Shown one piece after another: positions 1-6,095 of a DNA stretch of 10,298 nt. The notes beneath the pieces were generated by a model, which saw only the letters and a list, made by a program, of their open reading frames with translations, was not told the origin of the DNA and did no database searches. Both the position numbers and the translations under genes were made by a program. Each line of letters begins with the position of its first letter. Position 1 is the stretch's first letter. The DNA comes from an uncultured Eubacteriales bacterium (GTDB lineage Bacteria > Bacillota > Clostridia > Oscillospirales > Acutalibacteraceae): positions 1-10,298 of the forward strand of contig CAKTTT010000070.1 in the NCBI GenBank assembly GCA_934615635.1, written 5' to 3'.

Positions 1-12
1 CGCATGAATACA

Positions 13-30
13 CGGTTTCCGGGCTCTTTT
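13..30. terminator. half of a probable terminator downstream of the split tRNA
   Basis: The segment CGGTTTCCGGGCTCTTTT has the form of the right arm of a GC-rich hairpin followed by a short T run. The matching left arm would lie before base 1; the first two bases (cg) fit the end of such an arm, with a ten-base loop between. It lies immediately past the CCA end of the tRNA fragment, where a host tRNA terminator is expected. It is only half visible, so the call is an inference from shape and position. Confidence 0.4.
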
Positions 31-32
31 AC

Positions 33-77
33 TGGTCGGAGTGATGTGACTTGAACACACGGCCTCTTGGTCCCGAA
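33..77 (-). tRNA. 3' half of tRNA-Pro(CGG), broken at the anticodon loop
   Basis: Read on the minus strand from 77 to 33 this gives an anticodon loop TTCGGGA (anticodon CGG at 75-73), the 3' anticodon-stem strand CCAAG, a five-base variable loop AGGCC and a T arm GTGTG-TTCAAGT-CACAT. It then gives a 3' acceptor strand CACTCCG, discriminator A and encoded CCA. G37 after the CGG anticodon and the CACTCCG-A-CCA end fit bacterial tRNA-Pro. The next five bases (82-78, CAACA on the minus strand) cannot pair with CCAAG, and no D arm or 5' acceptor strand follows. The gene is therefore truncated, not merely unannotated. It is most simply the displaced 3' end of a tRNA-Pro gene into which the element integrated; the functional tRNA would be rebuilt at the other end of the element. 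Confidence 0.85.
33..77. other. attachment site (attL/attR) of the integrated element
   Basis: The tRNA identity runs from the CCA end to the anticodon loop and stops there. The integrase gene lies about 190 bp away and is transcribed towards this site. Tyrosine integrases that use tRNA genes commonly exchange strands in the anticodon loop, here 71-77, and the duplicated core then extends to the tRNA 3' end. DNA left of 33 would be host chromosome and DNA right of about 77 would be element. The second copy of the core is not in this window, so the extent of the duplication cannot be measured. Confidence 0.75.
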
Positions 78-186
78 TGTTGAATTTTGATTATTGCAGC
101 TTTATGGAAACGTTAAAAAATGGCTGTATAACTTGGTTTTTAGAAATCTACTTGTTGTAACCGTTGGTAGGTTTAAGCGGTTAATA

Positions 187-226
187 ACGACCAAAAAGAC
201 CAAACAACGACCAAATAACGACCAGA
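187..226 (+). repeat. four GACCAAA direct repeats, probable integrase arm-type sites
   Basis: GACCAAA occurs at 189-195, 198-204 and 209-215, with a variant GACCAGA at 220-226. Spacings are 9, 11 and 11 bp, so the repeats fall near one helical turn apart. Three of them share the longer form AACGACCA. The cluster sits between the tRNA core site and the 3' end of the integrase gene. This is where the N-terminal domain of lambda- and Tn916-type integrases binds arm sites. An imperfect dyad (TAACCG 158-163, CGGTTA 178-183) lies just to the left and could be an accessory site. Function is inferred from position and periodicity. Confidence 0.55.
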
Positions 227-229
227 AAA

Positions 230-263
230 AGAGGATGCCGCCCGCTCCTAGGAAGCATCCTCT
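230..263 (-). terminator. integrase terminator, probably bidirectional
   Basis: A nine-base stem (AGAGGATGC at 230-238 with GCATCCTCT at 255-263) encloses a 16-base loop. On the minus strand it is followed by a T run (TTTTT, 230-226) and begins five bases after the integrase stop codon. On the plus strand it is followed by TATTTTTA, so it may also stop transcription entering from the attachment side. Confidence 0.8.
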
Positions 264-267
264 ATTT

Positions 268-1650
268 TTATGCCTGTCGAAATTCTACAGGGGTTAGCAC
301 ACTGTCCAGAGCATCACTGGCGGCCTCAGCCGCGCTCTTAATGGCATGAGCATATATCTTCATTGGGGTGTCCGGCTGTGCCCATCCGCCACGGGCTTGC
401 AAGGTTTTGAGATCAACGCCCGCCGCGATCTGGAGAGTAGCGAAGGTATGCCGGAGGCCATGGGGCGTGACCCTGGGGAAGTCGTGCTTTGCAAGGAATC
501 GGTCAAGCCACAGATTGATGGTATCCGGATTGATGGGACTCCCGTCCTCCTGAATGAAAAGCCGTTGTTTTTCGCCTCTCCAGCGATCCCCGTTGGCAAG
601 GCGCTGTTCCGTCCACCACGTTTTATACTGGCCCAACAATTCAAACATGAACGGCGGTAACTTCACGGCCCGGACGCTTTCATCATTCTTTGTGGGTACT
701 TCCACGATCCCCGCGCCCTCCTGGTATTGTGAAGCCCGTAGTACGTGAATCAGACCGGTTTCCGGCTCTACGTCTGTCCAGCTTAACCCGCACAGTTCTC
801 CGCGACGGAGGCCACTGTATAGAAGGAGCATGAGCGCCGTTTTTATACGGATATCCTGTTCATTGAGAAGCTGAATCACCATCTCCTTGGCCTGGGTATC
901 GTCCAAATGAGGCGGTTCCTTTCTCCGCACCTTAGGCGCGTCGGCATACTCTGCCGCGACGTTGTGGGGAACAAGGTGATCCTTCTTGGCCTTGCCCAGT
1001 ATAGCAGAGATCAGCCTGTGGTGGTGAAGGATGGTTTTATCCGACAAGCCGGTTGTCTCCGCGTGGATGGTGAACAGTTCTTCGGGCTTCTTACCAAATG
1101 CTGCCGCGATCTTTCCGGCGCTTTCAATACTGATATGACGGCCAAGGCTGGCGGTTCCGATGGTAGCAGCAGATACGTCCGTGAGAGCAGCGGCTTTTAC
1201 CCGGCTGAGTTTCTTTTCTTTCAAGAAATCCTTAAGTTTAGAAGATACAGCATAACCGCCCCGCTCCTTAACACCGTTTTCCCGAAGGTTGCGGTAAAAG
1301 GTTTCCAGGTGGTGGGCTTGCAGCCTGTCCAACCGTATATGGCCGATTGCAGTATTTATGCGGTGGAGCAAATCCTCATACTGGGATCGGGTAGCCGGGG
1401 CAAGCTGGGCATTCTCAATCCATGTTCGCGCATACTCCGAGAACTTCACATTCCCATCCACATACTGTCCCGTTTTCACCTTTTCCTCAAAAAGCACAGC
1501 CTGCCGGTCCAGCTCCTTTTCAATCTGCTTCTGCGTCATGCCGGGAGCAGGCTTCCAGGTTGTGGACTTCATGATCTGCTTACCGGCGGAATCATACCCG
1601 GCGGATACCCTGATCCGGTAAGTGTCACCGCGTTTCTGGATTGTCGGCAT
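268..1650 (-). CDS. int: tyrosine site-specific integrase with an internal XRE-type helix-turn-helix
   Basis: This is the recombinase that integrates and excises the element at the tRNA-Pro site. The ATG at 1650 is preferred over the GTG at 1659 because AAGG lies eight bases before it; the protein is then 460 aa. Residues 1-60 form an arm-binding type domain (IQKRGDTYRIRVSAG). Residues 68-125 and 200-220 form the SAM-like core-binding domain (FSEYARTWI ... ATRSQYEDLL ... LSDKTILHHHRLIS). The catalytic domain starts near 245, with R282 in SGLRRGEL, K321 in TKN, H397 and R400 in HGLRH, W423 at the H/W position and the nucleophile Y433 in KIYAH, so all catalytic positions are filled. Residues about 134-195 are an insertion resembling an XRE/HTH_3 domain (KLKDFLKEKKLSRVKAAALT ... 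SIESAGKIAAAFG ... PEELF), splitting the core-binding domain and explaining the length above the usual ~390 aa. The gene overlaps the end of the repressor gene by 26 bases, implying co-transcription. Confidence 0.95.
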   Translation of the reverse strand: MPTIQKRGDTYRIRVSAGYDSAGKQIMKSTTWKPAPGMTQKQIEKELDRQAVLFEEKVKTGQYVDGNVKFSEYARTWIENAQLAPATRSQYEDLLHRINTAIGHIRLDRLQAHHLETFYRNLRENGVKERGGYAVSSKLKDFLKEKKLSRVKAAALTDVSAATIGTASLGRHISIESAGKIAAAFGKKPEELFTIHAETTGLSDKTILHHHRLISAILGKAKKDHLVPHNVAAEYADAPKVRRKEPPHLDDTQAKEMVIQLLNEQDIRIKTALMLLLYSGLRRGELCGLSWTDVEPETGLIHVLRASQYQEGAGIVEVPTKNDESVRAVKLPPFMFELLGQYKTWWTEQRLANGDRWRGEKQRLFIQEDGSPINPDTINLWLDRFLAKHDFPRVTPHGLRHTFATLQIAAGVDLKTLQARGGWAQPDTPMKIYAHAIKSAAEAASDALDSVLTPVEFRQA

Positions 1651-2320
1651 TGTTGGCACCTTCTTCTTCTGGATTACTGTTAAAAGCGGCGTCTATCCAA
1701 ATACCGCGTATACACAGAGAAAGTCTATCTTCGGCCTGATGAAGCAGGTAGTCAGAAAGCTCCGATCCTCTTATGATTGTTGCCCCAGCCTCAATCACCT
1801 CATGGTGCCTTTTTCGCAAATCTTCAAGATCAGAGTTTGTTATTATTACTTTTTCGGCTTGTTTTGTCAATTTAATACATTGGCAAAAATCAGTTATAGC
1901 AAGAATAAAGGACGGATTTTCAATAATTTTATTTACGATATTCATGGGGACTACTGATTCAAGATCGCAAGTATTATCCGGCTTATAGGAGGATACGTCT
2001 AATACACAATTAAGCATTTCAAGTGCATGTATAGCCTCTTCAGACAAGCCGGTTATGTTGTTAATAGTCTGCAAATCCCGATCAATAGTTTTTACATCAC
2101 TCAACCCTACCAAATAATCCGTTGTTACCCCACACCTTTCGGCTATCTGTTTAAGCACTAAAGCATCGGGGATTCTTTCTCCATTTTCATAGAATCCAAC
2201 GGTTGGCCTGGAAATTCCCAAAAATTCCGCAAATTCCGCCTGGGTACGGTCTCCGCGCAATCCGCTGAATCTCGCTGCAAATATGGGCATTTTATCTTTT
2301 CTTGCTTCACTCATTCTCAT
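1625..2320 (-). CDS. XRE-family repressor of the element
   Basis: A 231-aa protein with an N-terminal Cro/C1-type helix-turn-helix (residues ~17-70), core QAEFAEFLGISRPTVGFYEN, followed by the RIPDALVLKQIAERCGV helices typical of this family. The C-terminal ~150 residues have no recognisable domain or LexA-type Ser/Lys protease motif, so self-cleavage is not expected from what is seen. The frame is open to 2446, but the ATG at 2320 is preferred: it has GAAGGG about six bases upstream and begins MRMSEARKDKMP directly before the HTH, while the longer start would lie upstream of the apparent promoter. It is transcribed opposite to the replication operon from a near-consensus promoter at 2405-2433 and runs into the integrase gene. 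By position it is the dormancy regulator and the likely ligand of the palindromes at 2336 and 2388. Confidence 0.85.
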   Translation of the reverse strand: MRMSEARKDKMPIFAARFSGLRGDRTQAEFAEFLGISRPTVGFYENGERIPDALVLKQIAERCGVTTDYLVGLSDVKTIDRDLQTINNITGLSEEAIHALEMLNCVLDVSSYKPDNTCDLESVVPMNIVNKIIENPSFILAITDFCQCIKLTKQAEKVIITNSDLEDLRKRHHEVIEAGATIIRGSELSDYLLHQAEDRLSLCIRGIWIDAAFNSNPEEEGANNADNPETR

Positions 2321-2335
2321 TGCACGCCCTTCATT

Positions 2336-2357
2336 CTTCATAAGTAAACTTATGAAG
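2336..2357. promoter_or_regulatory. perfect 10-2-10 palindrome, candidate operator in the repressor leader
   Basis: CTTCATAAGT-AA-ACTTATGAAG is a perfect inverted repeat. It lies in the 5' leader of the repressor gene, 16 bases before its start codon, and just upstream of the -35 box of the plus-strand early promoter. It could bind the XRE repressor or the Cro-like protein as DNA, or fold as an RNA hairpin next to the repressor ribosome binding site. Confidence 0.6.
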
Positions 2358-2374
2358 TAATATTTCTCTAATTG

Positions 2375-2403
2375 TTGACTTCGCTCTTGATGTTTGCTAA
2401 CAT
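2375..2403 (+). promoter_or_regulatory. early operon promoter
   Basis: TTGACT (2375-2380), a 17-bp spacer and TAACAT (2398-2403). Transcription would start near 2410 and give a leader of about 50 bases before the start codon at 2461. The -10 box lies inside a 7-4-7 palindrome and five bases from the -10 of the opposing repressor promoter, so the two promoters cannot easily be occupied together. Confidence 0.6.
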
Positions 2404-2405
2404 CA
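2388..2405. promoter_or_regulatory. 7-4-7 palindrome over both -10 boxes, candidate operator
   Basis: TGATGTT-TGCT-AACATCA is a perfect inverted repeat covering the -10 of the rightward early promoter and touching the last base of the -10 of the repressor promoter. A protein bound here would block one or both promoters. It differs in sequence from the palindrome at 2336, which allows two different regulators, as in a repressor/Cro switch. Confidence 0.55.
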
Positions 2406-2433
2406 TTATAGGGCACACAAGCGAAGAAATCAA
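2405..2433 (-). promoter_or_regulatory. repressor-integrase promoter
   Basis: On the minus strand TTGATT (2433-2428), a 17-bp spacer and a perfect TATAAT (2410-2405). Transcription would start near 2398 and run into the XRE repressor and integrase genes, with a leader of about 78 bases that contains the 10-2-10 palindrome. Confidence 0.7.
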
Positions 2434-2460
2434 CCGCGATTTTCAAGGAGGAATGAAAAA

Positions 2461-2646
2461 ATGATCCAGGCGAACCAGAAAATCAGAAAGACGGCAGCGG
2501 CGGCAGGCGTGAAGCTGTGGCGTATAGCTGACAGGCTAGGCTATGCAGACAGCACCTTCTCCCGCCTACTCCGCAAGGAACTGCCGGAGGACAAGCAGGC
2601 GCAGATTATGCAGATTATTGCCGAACTGGAACAGGAGGCGGGATAA
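2461..2646 (+). CDS. small Cro-like helix-turn-helix protein
   Basis: A 61-aa protein and the first gene of the rightward operon, preceded by AAGGAGG nine bases before the ATG. Residues ~8-38 (TAAAAGVKLWRIADRLGYAD then STFSRLLRKEL) read as a helix-turn-helix, followed by a C-terminal helix (KQAQIMQIIAELEQ). Size, position opposite the repressor and early expression fit a Cro-type antirepressor that keeps the repressor promoter off. That role is inferred; the HTH call is from the sequence. The next gene starts six bases after its stop. Confidence 0.75.
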   Translation: MIQANQKIRKTAAAAGVKLWRIADRLGYADSTFSRLLRKELPEDKQAQIMQIIAELEQEAG

Positions 2647-2652
2647 TCCACA

Positions 2653-3312
2653 ATGAAGGGAATCGTTTTCATTAAGCCGATAGGCTCTCACCTGGAGCCG
2701 TTCACCACGTCGGACATCATCGCGGACTGCGCCGGGGTGCAGCGGTCAACCGTTTCCCGGCTGGTACGGAAGCACGAAAGCGACCTGGAAGAGTTTGGAC
2801 TAGTCGGATTTGAAATCCGGGCAGTGAAACGCGACGGGGAGCGGGGAATCAAGTATGAAAAGCTCTGGCACTTCAACGAGCAGCAGGCAACTTTGTTCAT
2901 CACCTATTTGCAGAACACAGAGGCGGTACGGGAATTCAAGAAAAACCTTGTCCGGGAATTTTTTTCCATGCGGAAGGAATTGGAGAAACGGAAAGAAATT
3001 CGCGCCGAGGGCAAGCCCATCCGCCGAAGCCTGACGGACGCGCTGCGGGACAGCGGGGAAGAAGCGCGGATGCATGGGCACGCTTACGGCACCTATACCG
3101 ATCTGTTCTATAAAGCGGCGGTGGGGAAGAACGCCAAGCAGTTGCGTTGCGAACGGGGCGCGCCGGACAAAGCCATAGCCCTGGACTTCCTCACCTCTGA
3201 GGAAATGTCCGTATACAAGAAGAAGGAGGCCGCCGCGACGGTTTTGCTGGACGCGGGGCTGAGATATCACGAGATCAAGGCTATTCTGATGAAAGGAGGC
3301 CGTTCAGCATGA
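2653..3312 (+). CDS. Rha-family phage regulatory protein
   Basis: A 219-aa protein whose first ~110 residues match the pRha pattern: a helix-turn-helix-like start (TSDIIADCAGVQRSTVSRLV), a basic central strand, then ATLFITYLQNTEAVREFKKN and LVREFFSMRKELEKRK. Rha proteins are early phage regulators, known from lambdoid phages where one interferes with growth in IHF-deficient hosts. The C-terminal half (LTDALRDSGEEARMHGHAYG, then a charged segment ending in HEIKAILMKG) resembles the second domain often fused to Rha in Clostridia prophages, but I cannot name it. There is no strong ribosome binding site, so translation is probably coupled to the preceding gene. Its stop overlaps the next start by ATGA. 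Confidence 0.8.
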   Translation: MKGIVFIKPIGSHLEPFTTSDIIADCAGVQRSTVSRLVRKHESDLEEFGLVGFEIRAVKRDGERGIKYEKLWHFNEQQATLFITYLQNTEAVREFKKNLVREFFSMRKELEKRKEIRAEGKPIRRSLTDALRDSGEEARMHGHAYGTYTDLFYKAAVGKNAKQLRCERGAPDKAIALDFLTSEEMSVYKKKEAAATVLLDAGLRYHEIKAILMKGGRSA

Positions 3313-3551
3313 CCCCGAGAATGCGAACCATCCAGGAAGCGGCGGCGGAGCTGCGGAGGATAGACCCCCATACCGCCGTGACTCCCTATTTCATCCGGCG
3401 GATGGTGTTGAGCGGCGCCATTCCCCACGTCAAGGCAGGGAATAAGCGGCTGGTGAATCTGGATACCCTGCTGGAATATCTGGCCTGCGCGCCCGCTCCC
3501 GAACCGGAGCCGGTGGAGGTTGGGCGGATCAGGCCGGTAAAGGAGGCGTGA
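3309..3551 (+). CDS. excisionase-like helix-turn-helix protein
   Basis: An 80-aa basic protein beginning RTIQEAAAELRRIDP, then TPYFIRRMVLSGAIPHVKAG and KRLVNLDTLLEYLA. This helix - recognition helix - wing - helix order is that of MerR/Xis-like winged-helix proteins (excisionase family). The tail is proline- and glutamate-rich. It may direct excision with the integrase or regulate the early operon; the sequence does not decide between these. It is translationally coupled to the Rha gene through a four-base ATGA overlap, with AAAGGAGG just upstream. Confidence 0.7.
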   Translation: MTPRMRTIQEAAAELRRIDPHTAVTPYFIRRMVLSGAIPHVKAGNKRLVNLDTLLEYLACAPAPEPEPVEVGRIRPVKEA

Positions 3552-3553
3552 CC

Positions 3554-3853
3554 TTGAATCTGCTGGACTATATCCCCACAGGGGCAGAGAACGCCATCGA
3601 TACCAAAACCCTGCTGCAAGATTCGGGGCTGCGGAGCGTCCGGGCGCTGCGGAAGGGAATTCACCGATTGAGGGAGCGGGGGCATATCATCTGCGCCAGC
3701 ACCGACCCGCCGACGGGGTATTACATAGCGGCGGACCGGCAGGAGGCGGCCAGGTTCGTGCGGAGCATGGAGAGCCGCCGCCGGGAGATCGGCAGAGCCA
3801 TCAAGGCGGCAAAGAAGTATATAGAAGAGGCGGGGGAACAGCTTGACGATTGA
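3554..3853 (+). CDS. small winged-helix-like replication-module protein
   Basis: A 99-aa protein. The TTG at 3554 is chosen because AGGAGG (3541-3546) stands seven bases before it; the in-frame GTG at 3548 would be only one base from that site. Residues ~18-55 (IDTKTLLQDSGLRSVRALRK, then HRLRERGHIICAST) followed by PPTGYYIA form a helix-turn-helix with a beta hairpin, and the C-terminal half is a helical, basic segment (ARFVRSMESRRREIGRAIKA). Proteins of this type often precede phage primase-helicase genes in Clostridia and may help load or regulate replication. It overlaps the start of the primase gene by 11 bases. The exact function is not known to me. Confidence 0.65.
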   Translation: MNLLDYIPTGAENAIDTKTLLQDSGLRSVRALRKGIHRLRERGHIICASTDPPTGYYIAADRQEAARFVRSMESRRREIGRAIKAAKKYIEEAGEQLDD

Positions 3854-5906
3854 GGAATTCATGAAAAGGCTGGAGGGGGTGAGGGAGGATCACCCCGGCC
3901 AGTATTCGGCCAAATGTCCAGCCCATGACGATAAAACCGCCAGCTTGTCTGTGGGAAAAGGCAGAGATAACCGAATCGTGGTGCATTGTCACGCGGGGTG
4001 TGACCACCGGGATATTCTGGCCGCTATGGGGCTGTCAGAGGCGGACTTGTTCGACGATAGCCGGAAACCGGTGCGGGAAGCCAAACACAGCCGGCGGAAG
4101 ATTGTGGCGCGATACGATTACACCAATGAAAACGGGGCGCTGCTGAACCAGAAAACCCGCTGGGTGGAGGACGGAAAAAAGACATTCACCTGGAGCCACC
4201 GAGAGGGAGGACAATGGATCAAGGGGCGCAAAGGAGAGCCGACCCTCTATAACCTGCAGGTCATTAAGGGGGCTGGCTGCGTGTATGTGGTGGAGGGCGA
4301 AAAGGACGTGGAAACCTTGAAAGCCCTGCACATTCCGGCGGTATGCGGCGCGGATGGAGCGGGGCCGGGAAAATGGCTGTCCCAATACACCGAGGCACTG
4401 CGCGGCTCCCATGTGGTGATAATCCCGGACAACGACGATACGGGCCGGGCCTTTGCCGCGGAAACCGCCAATTCCCTGCATGGCGTGGCTTCCTCCGTCC
4501 AGGTAGCGGACTTGCTGAACGTTTGGCCGGAACTGCCGGAGCATGGGGATACAACGGACATTTTCGAGAAATTCGGCAAAGAGGGCGTTAGCTCCATTCT
4601 TTCCGCGGCGGCAAAAGCCCCTTTGTGGGAGCCGACCCAACCGCCGGAAACAGTGCCGGAGTTTTTCGACGGCAAGCGATTCCTTCATAATGTCATGGGA
4701 GATTATCTCATAAAGGTGCACGGGGTATGCAAGATCAACGGCGCTGTCCATATCTATGATAATGGTATCTATAAGCCTGGGGAAGAGATTTTGCACGGAT
4801 TCATGATCCAGCTTATTCCGGAATTGACCGACGCAAGGCGGAGGGAGGTCTACAAATACATAAAGGTTAATCCCAACACCCCGGAAAAGCAGCTTTCTCC
4901 GCCGTATTTGATCCCCTTTTCCACCCGCATTTATGACGTGCAAAACGACTGTTTTCTGGACTATACGCCGGATCATGTGTTTCTGAACCGGTTCCCTTAT
5001 GATTACAAACCGGACGCGCCCATTTGCGATACCGTTACCGGCACCATCAGCCAGATTGCGGGGAATGATCCAGAGGTGGTAAATCTGCTGTATGAGGCAA
5101 TGGGGAACTGCTTTTATCTCCTCAATTCTTTCCGCGGTGCTGTCATGCTGTACGGACGGAGCGGGAACAATGGAAAATCCACGCTGCTGAATATGATTAC
5201 CCAGCTTTTAGGCAGAGAAAATGCATCGTATCTTTCCTTGCAAGATACGGCAGAGCGTTTCCGGCTGGTAGATGTATACGGCAAGGTGGCCAATATCGGG
5301 GACGATATACCTAGCACTTATCTGCCGGAAAGCTCCATTTTCAAAAAGCTGGTAACGGGGGAAATGGTGACGGCAGAAAAAAAGGGGCAAGACCCTTTCA
5401 GCTTTAAGCCTTACGCAAAGATGTTCTTTGCTTTGAACGGACTGCCGCCGGTCAGCGATAAATCCAAGGCGTTTTTCAGCCGGATTCTGCTGATCCCTCT
5501 TAACCAGGATTTTTCTAAGAGCGAGAAAAAGGATGTTCAGTTGAAGGATCGAAAGTGGACACAGCAGGAAATGGAGTGCCTTACCTGGCTGGCCGTGGAT
5601 GGATTAAAAAGACTTCTGGCGCAAGGGGACTTTACCCGGCCGGAATGCGTACAGCGGGCCGTGGATGAATATGAAGCAGAAAACAATCCGATCCGGGAGT
5701 TTCTGGAGGAAATCGGTGATATTACGGGCAAGCCCACCCAGGAGGTATATTATAAGTATCAAAATTGGTGTTATGACAGCGGCCACAAGAACCAAATGAC
5801 CCGGAAGAAGTTCACCCGGGAGGTTTGTATAGAATCCGGTTTAATTAGTTCACCAGCCAGAGACGCGGACGGCCAAGCCCTGGCGAGGAGGTTTATTAGG
5901 GCTTAG
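3843..5906 (+). CDS. replicative primase-helicase (CHC2 zinc finger, Toprim, D5-type SF3 helicase)
   Basis: A 687-aa protein that primes and unwinds the element's own DNA, of the phage/plasmid P4-alpha/D5 type. It starts at TTG 3843, overlapping the previous gene by 11 bases; an ATG at 3861 is a possible shorter start. An N-terminal CHC2-type zinc finger has C25-x2-H28 and C49-x3-C53 (CPAHDD ... HCHAGC). The Toprim domain shows VVEGEKD (E151) and PDNDDTG (195-201), the acidic pairs that bind metal in the polymerase centre. A D5-N-like region follows, then the superfamily 3 helicase: Walker A GRSGNNGKST (438-447, K445), Walker B-like IGDD (485-488) and the sensor segment MFFALNG (527-533, N532), followed by SRIL as a candidate arginine finger. 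All expected motifs are present, so the protein should be active. It lies directly before an iteron cluster that is its likely origin. Confidence 0.93.
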   Translation: MTIEEFMKRLEGVREDHPGQYSAKCPAHDDKTASLSVGKGRDNRIVVHCHAGCDHRDILAAMGLSEADLFDDSRKPVREAKHSRRKIVARYDYTNENGALLNQKTRWVEDGKKTFTWSHREGGQWIKGRKGEPTLYNLQVIKGAGCVYVVEGEKDVETLKALHIPAVCGADGAGPGKWLSQYTEALRGSHVVIIPDNDDTGRAFAAETANSLHGVASSVQVADLLNVWPELPEHGDTTDIFEKFGKEGVSSILSAAAKAPLWEPTQPPETVPEFFDGKRFLHNVMGDYLIKVHGVCKINGAVHIYDNGIYKPGEEILHGFMIQLIPELTDARRREVYKYIKVNPNTPEKQLSPPYLIPFSTRIYDVQNDCFLDYTPDHVFLNRFPYDYKPDAPICDTVTGTISQIAGNDPEVVNLLYEAMGNCFYLLNSFRGAVMLYGRSGNNGKSTLLNMITQLLGRENASYLSLQDTAERFRLVDVYGKVANIGDDIPSTYLPESSIFKKLVTGEMVTAEKKGQDPFSFKPYAKMFFALNGLPPVSDKSKAFFSRILLIPLNQDFSKSEKKDVQLKDRKWTQQEMECLTWLAVDGLKRLLAQGDFTRPECVQRAVDEYEAENNPIREFLEEIGDITGKPTQEVYYKYQNWCYDSGHKNQMTRKKFTREVCIESGLISSPARDADGQALARRFIRA

Positions 5907-6095
5907 TACGATTTTTGTTACTATGTTGTACGATTTAATCGTAACAAAAAAACCTAGTAATCAAGCCAAAAATCGACCTTTGTACGATTGTACGATTATA
6001 TTTCTATTATAGAGAATTTAATAATAATATATAGTCTATATAAAAAGCTGGCGGAAGTAAAAAAAATCGTACATCGTACAAACGTACAAAACGAT
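5906..6095. other. candidate replication origin: TGTACGAT iterons flanking an AT-rich stretch
   Basis: Forward copies of (T)GTACGAT lie at 5906-5912 (over the primase stop codon), 5927-5934, and as an exact tandem pair at 5981-5988 and 5989-5996. Inverted copies ATCGTACA lie at 6066-6073 and 6073-6080, with a partial CGTACA at 6083-6088. The copy at 5927 is part of a perfect 7-1-7 palindrome (5929-5943). Between the forward and inverted pairs, 5997-6065 is almost pure A/T with runs such as TTTAATAATAATATATAG, suited to melting. This iteron - AT-rich - inverted-iteron order directly after a primase-helicase gene matches the origins of SaPI-type satellites and, more loosely, of phage P4, where the replication protein itself binds the iterons. 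Confidence 0.75.

Noticed and set aside
187..226. Possible CRISPR-like array
   Set aside because: Repeats are only 7-10 bases and spacing is one helical turn with no spacers of CRISPR length; no cas gene is present.
94..297. 67-codon plus-strand frame between the attachment site and int
   Set aside because: It runs through the repeats, the terminator and the end of int on the other strand; the Lys/Asn-rich product reflects the repeats.
907..1683. Long open frame (258 codons) on the plus strand over the integrase gene
   Set aside because: It is antisense to a gene with all catalytic motifs and its product has no domain-like pattern; it results from base composition.
4035..4976. 313-codon open frame on the minus strand within the primase gene
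   Set aside because: The opposite strand encodes clear zinc-finger and Toprim motifs; this product is rich in Arg, His and Pro with no recognisable domain.
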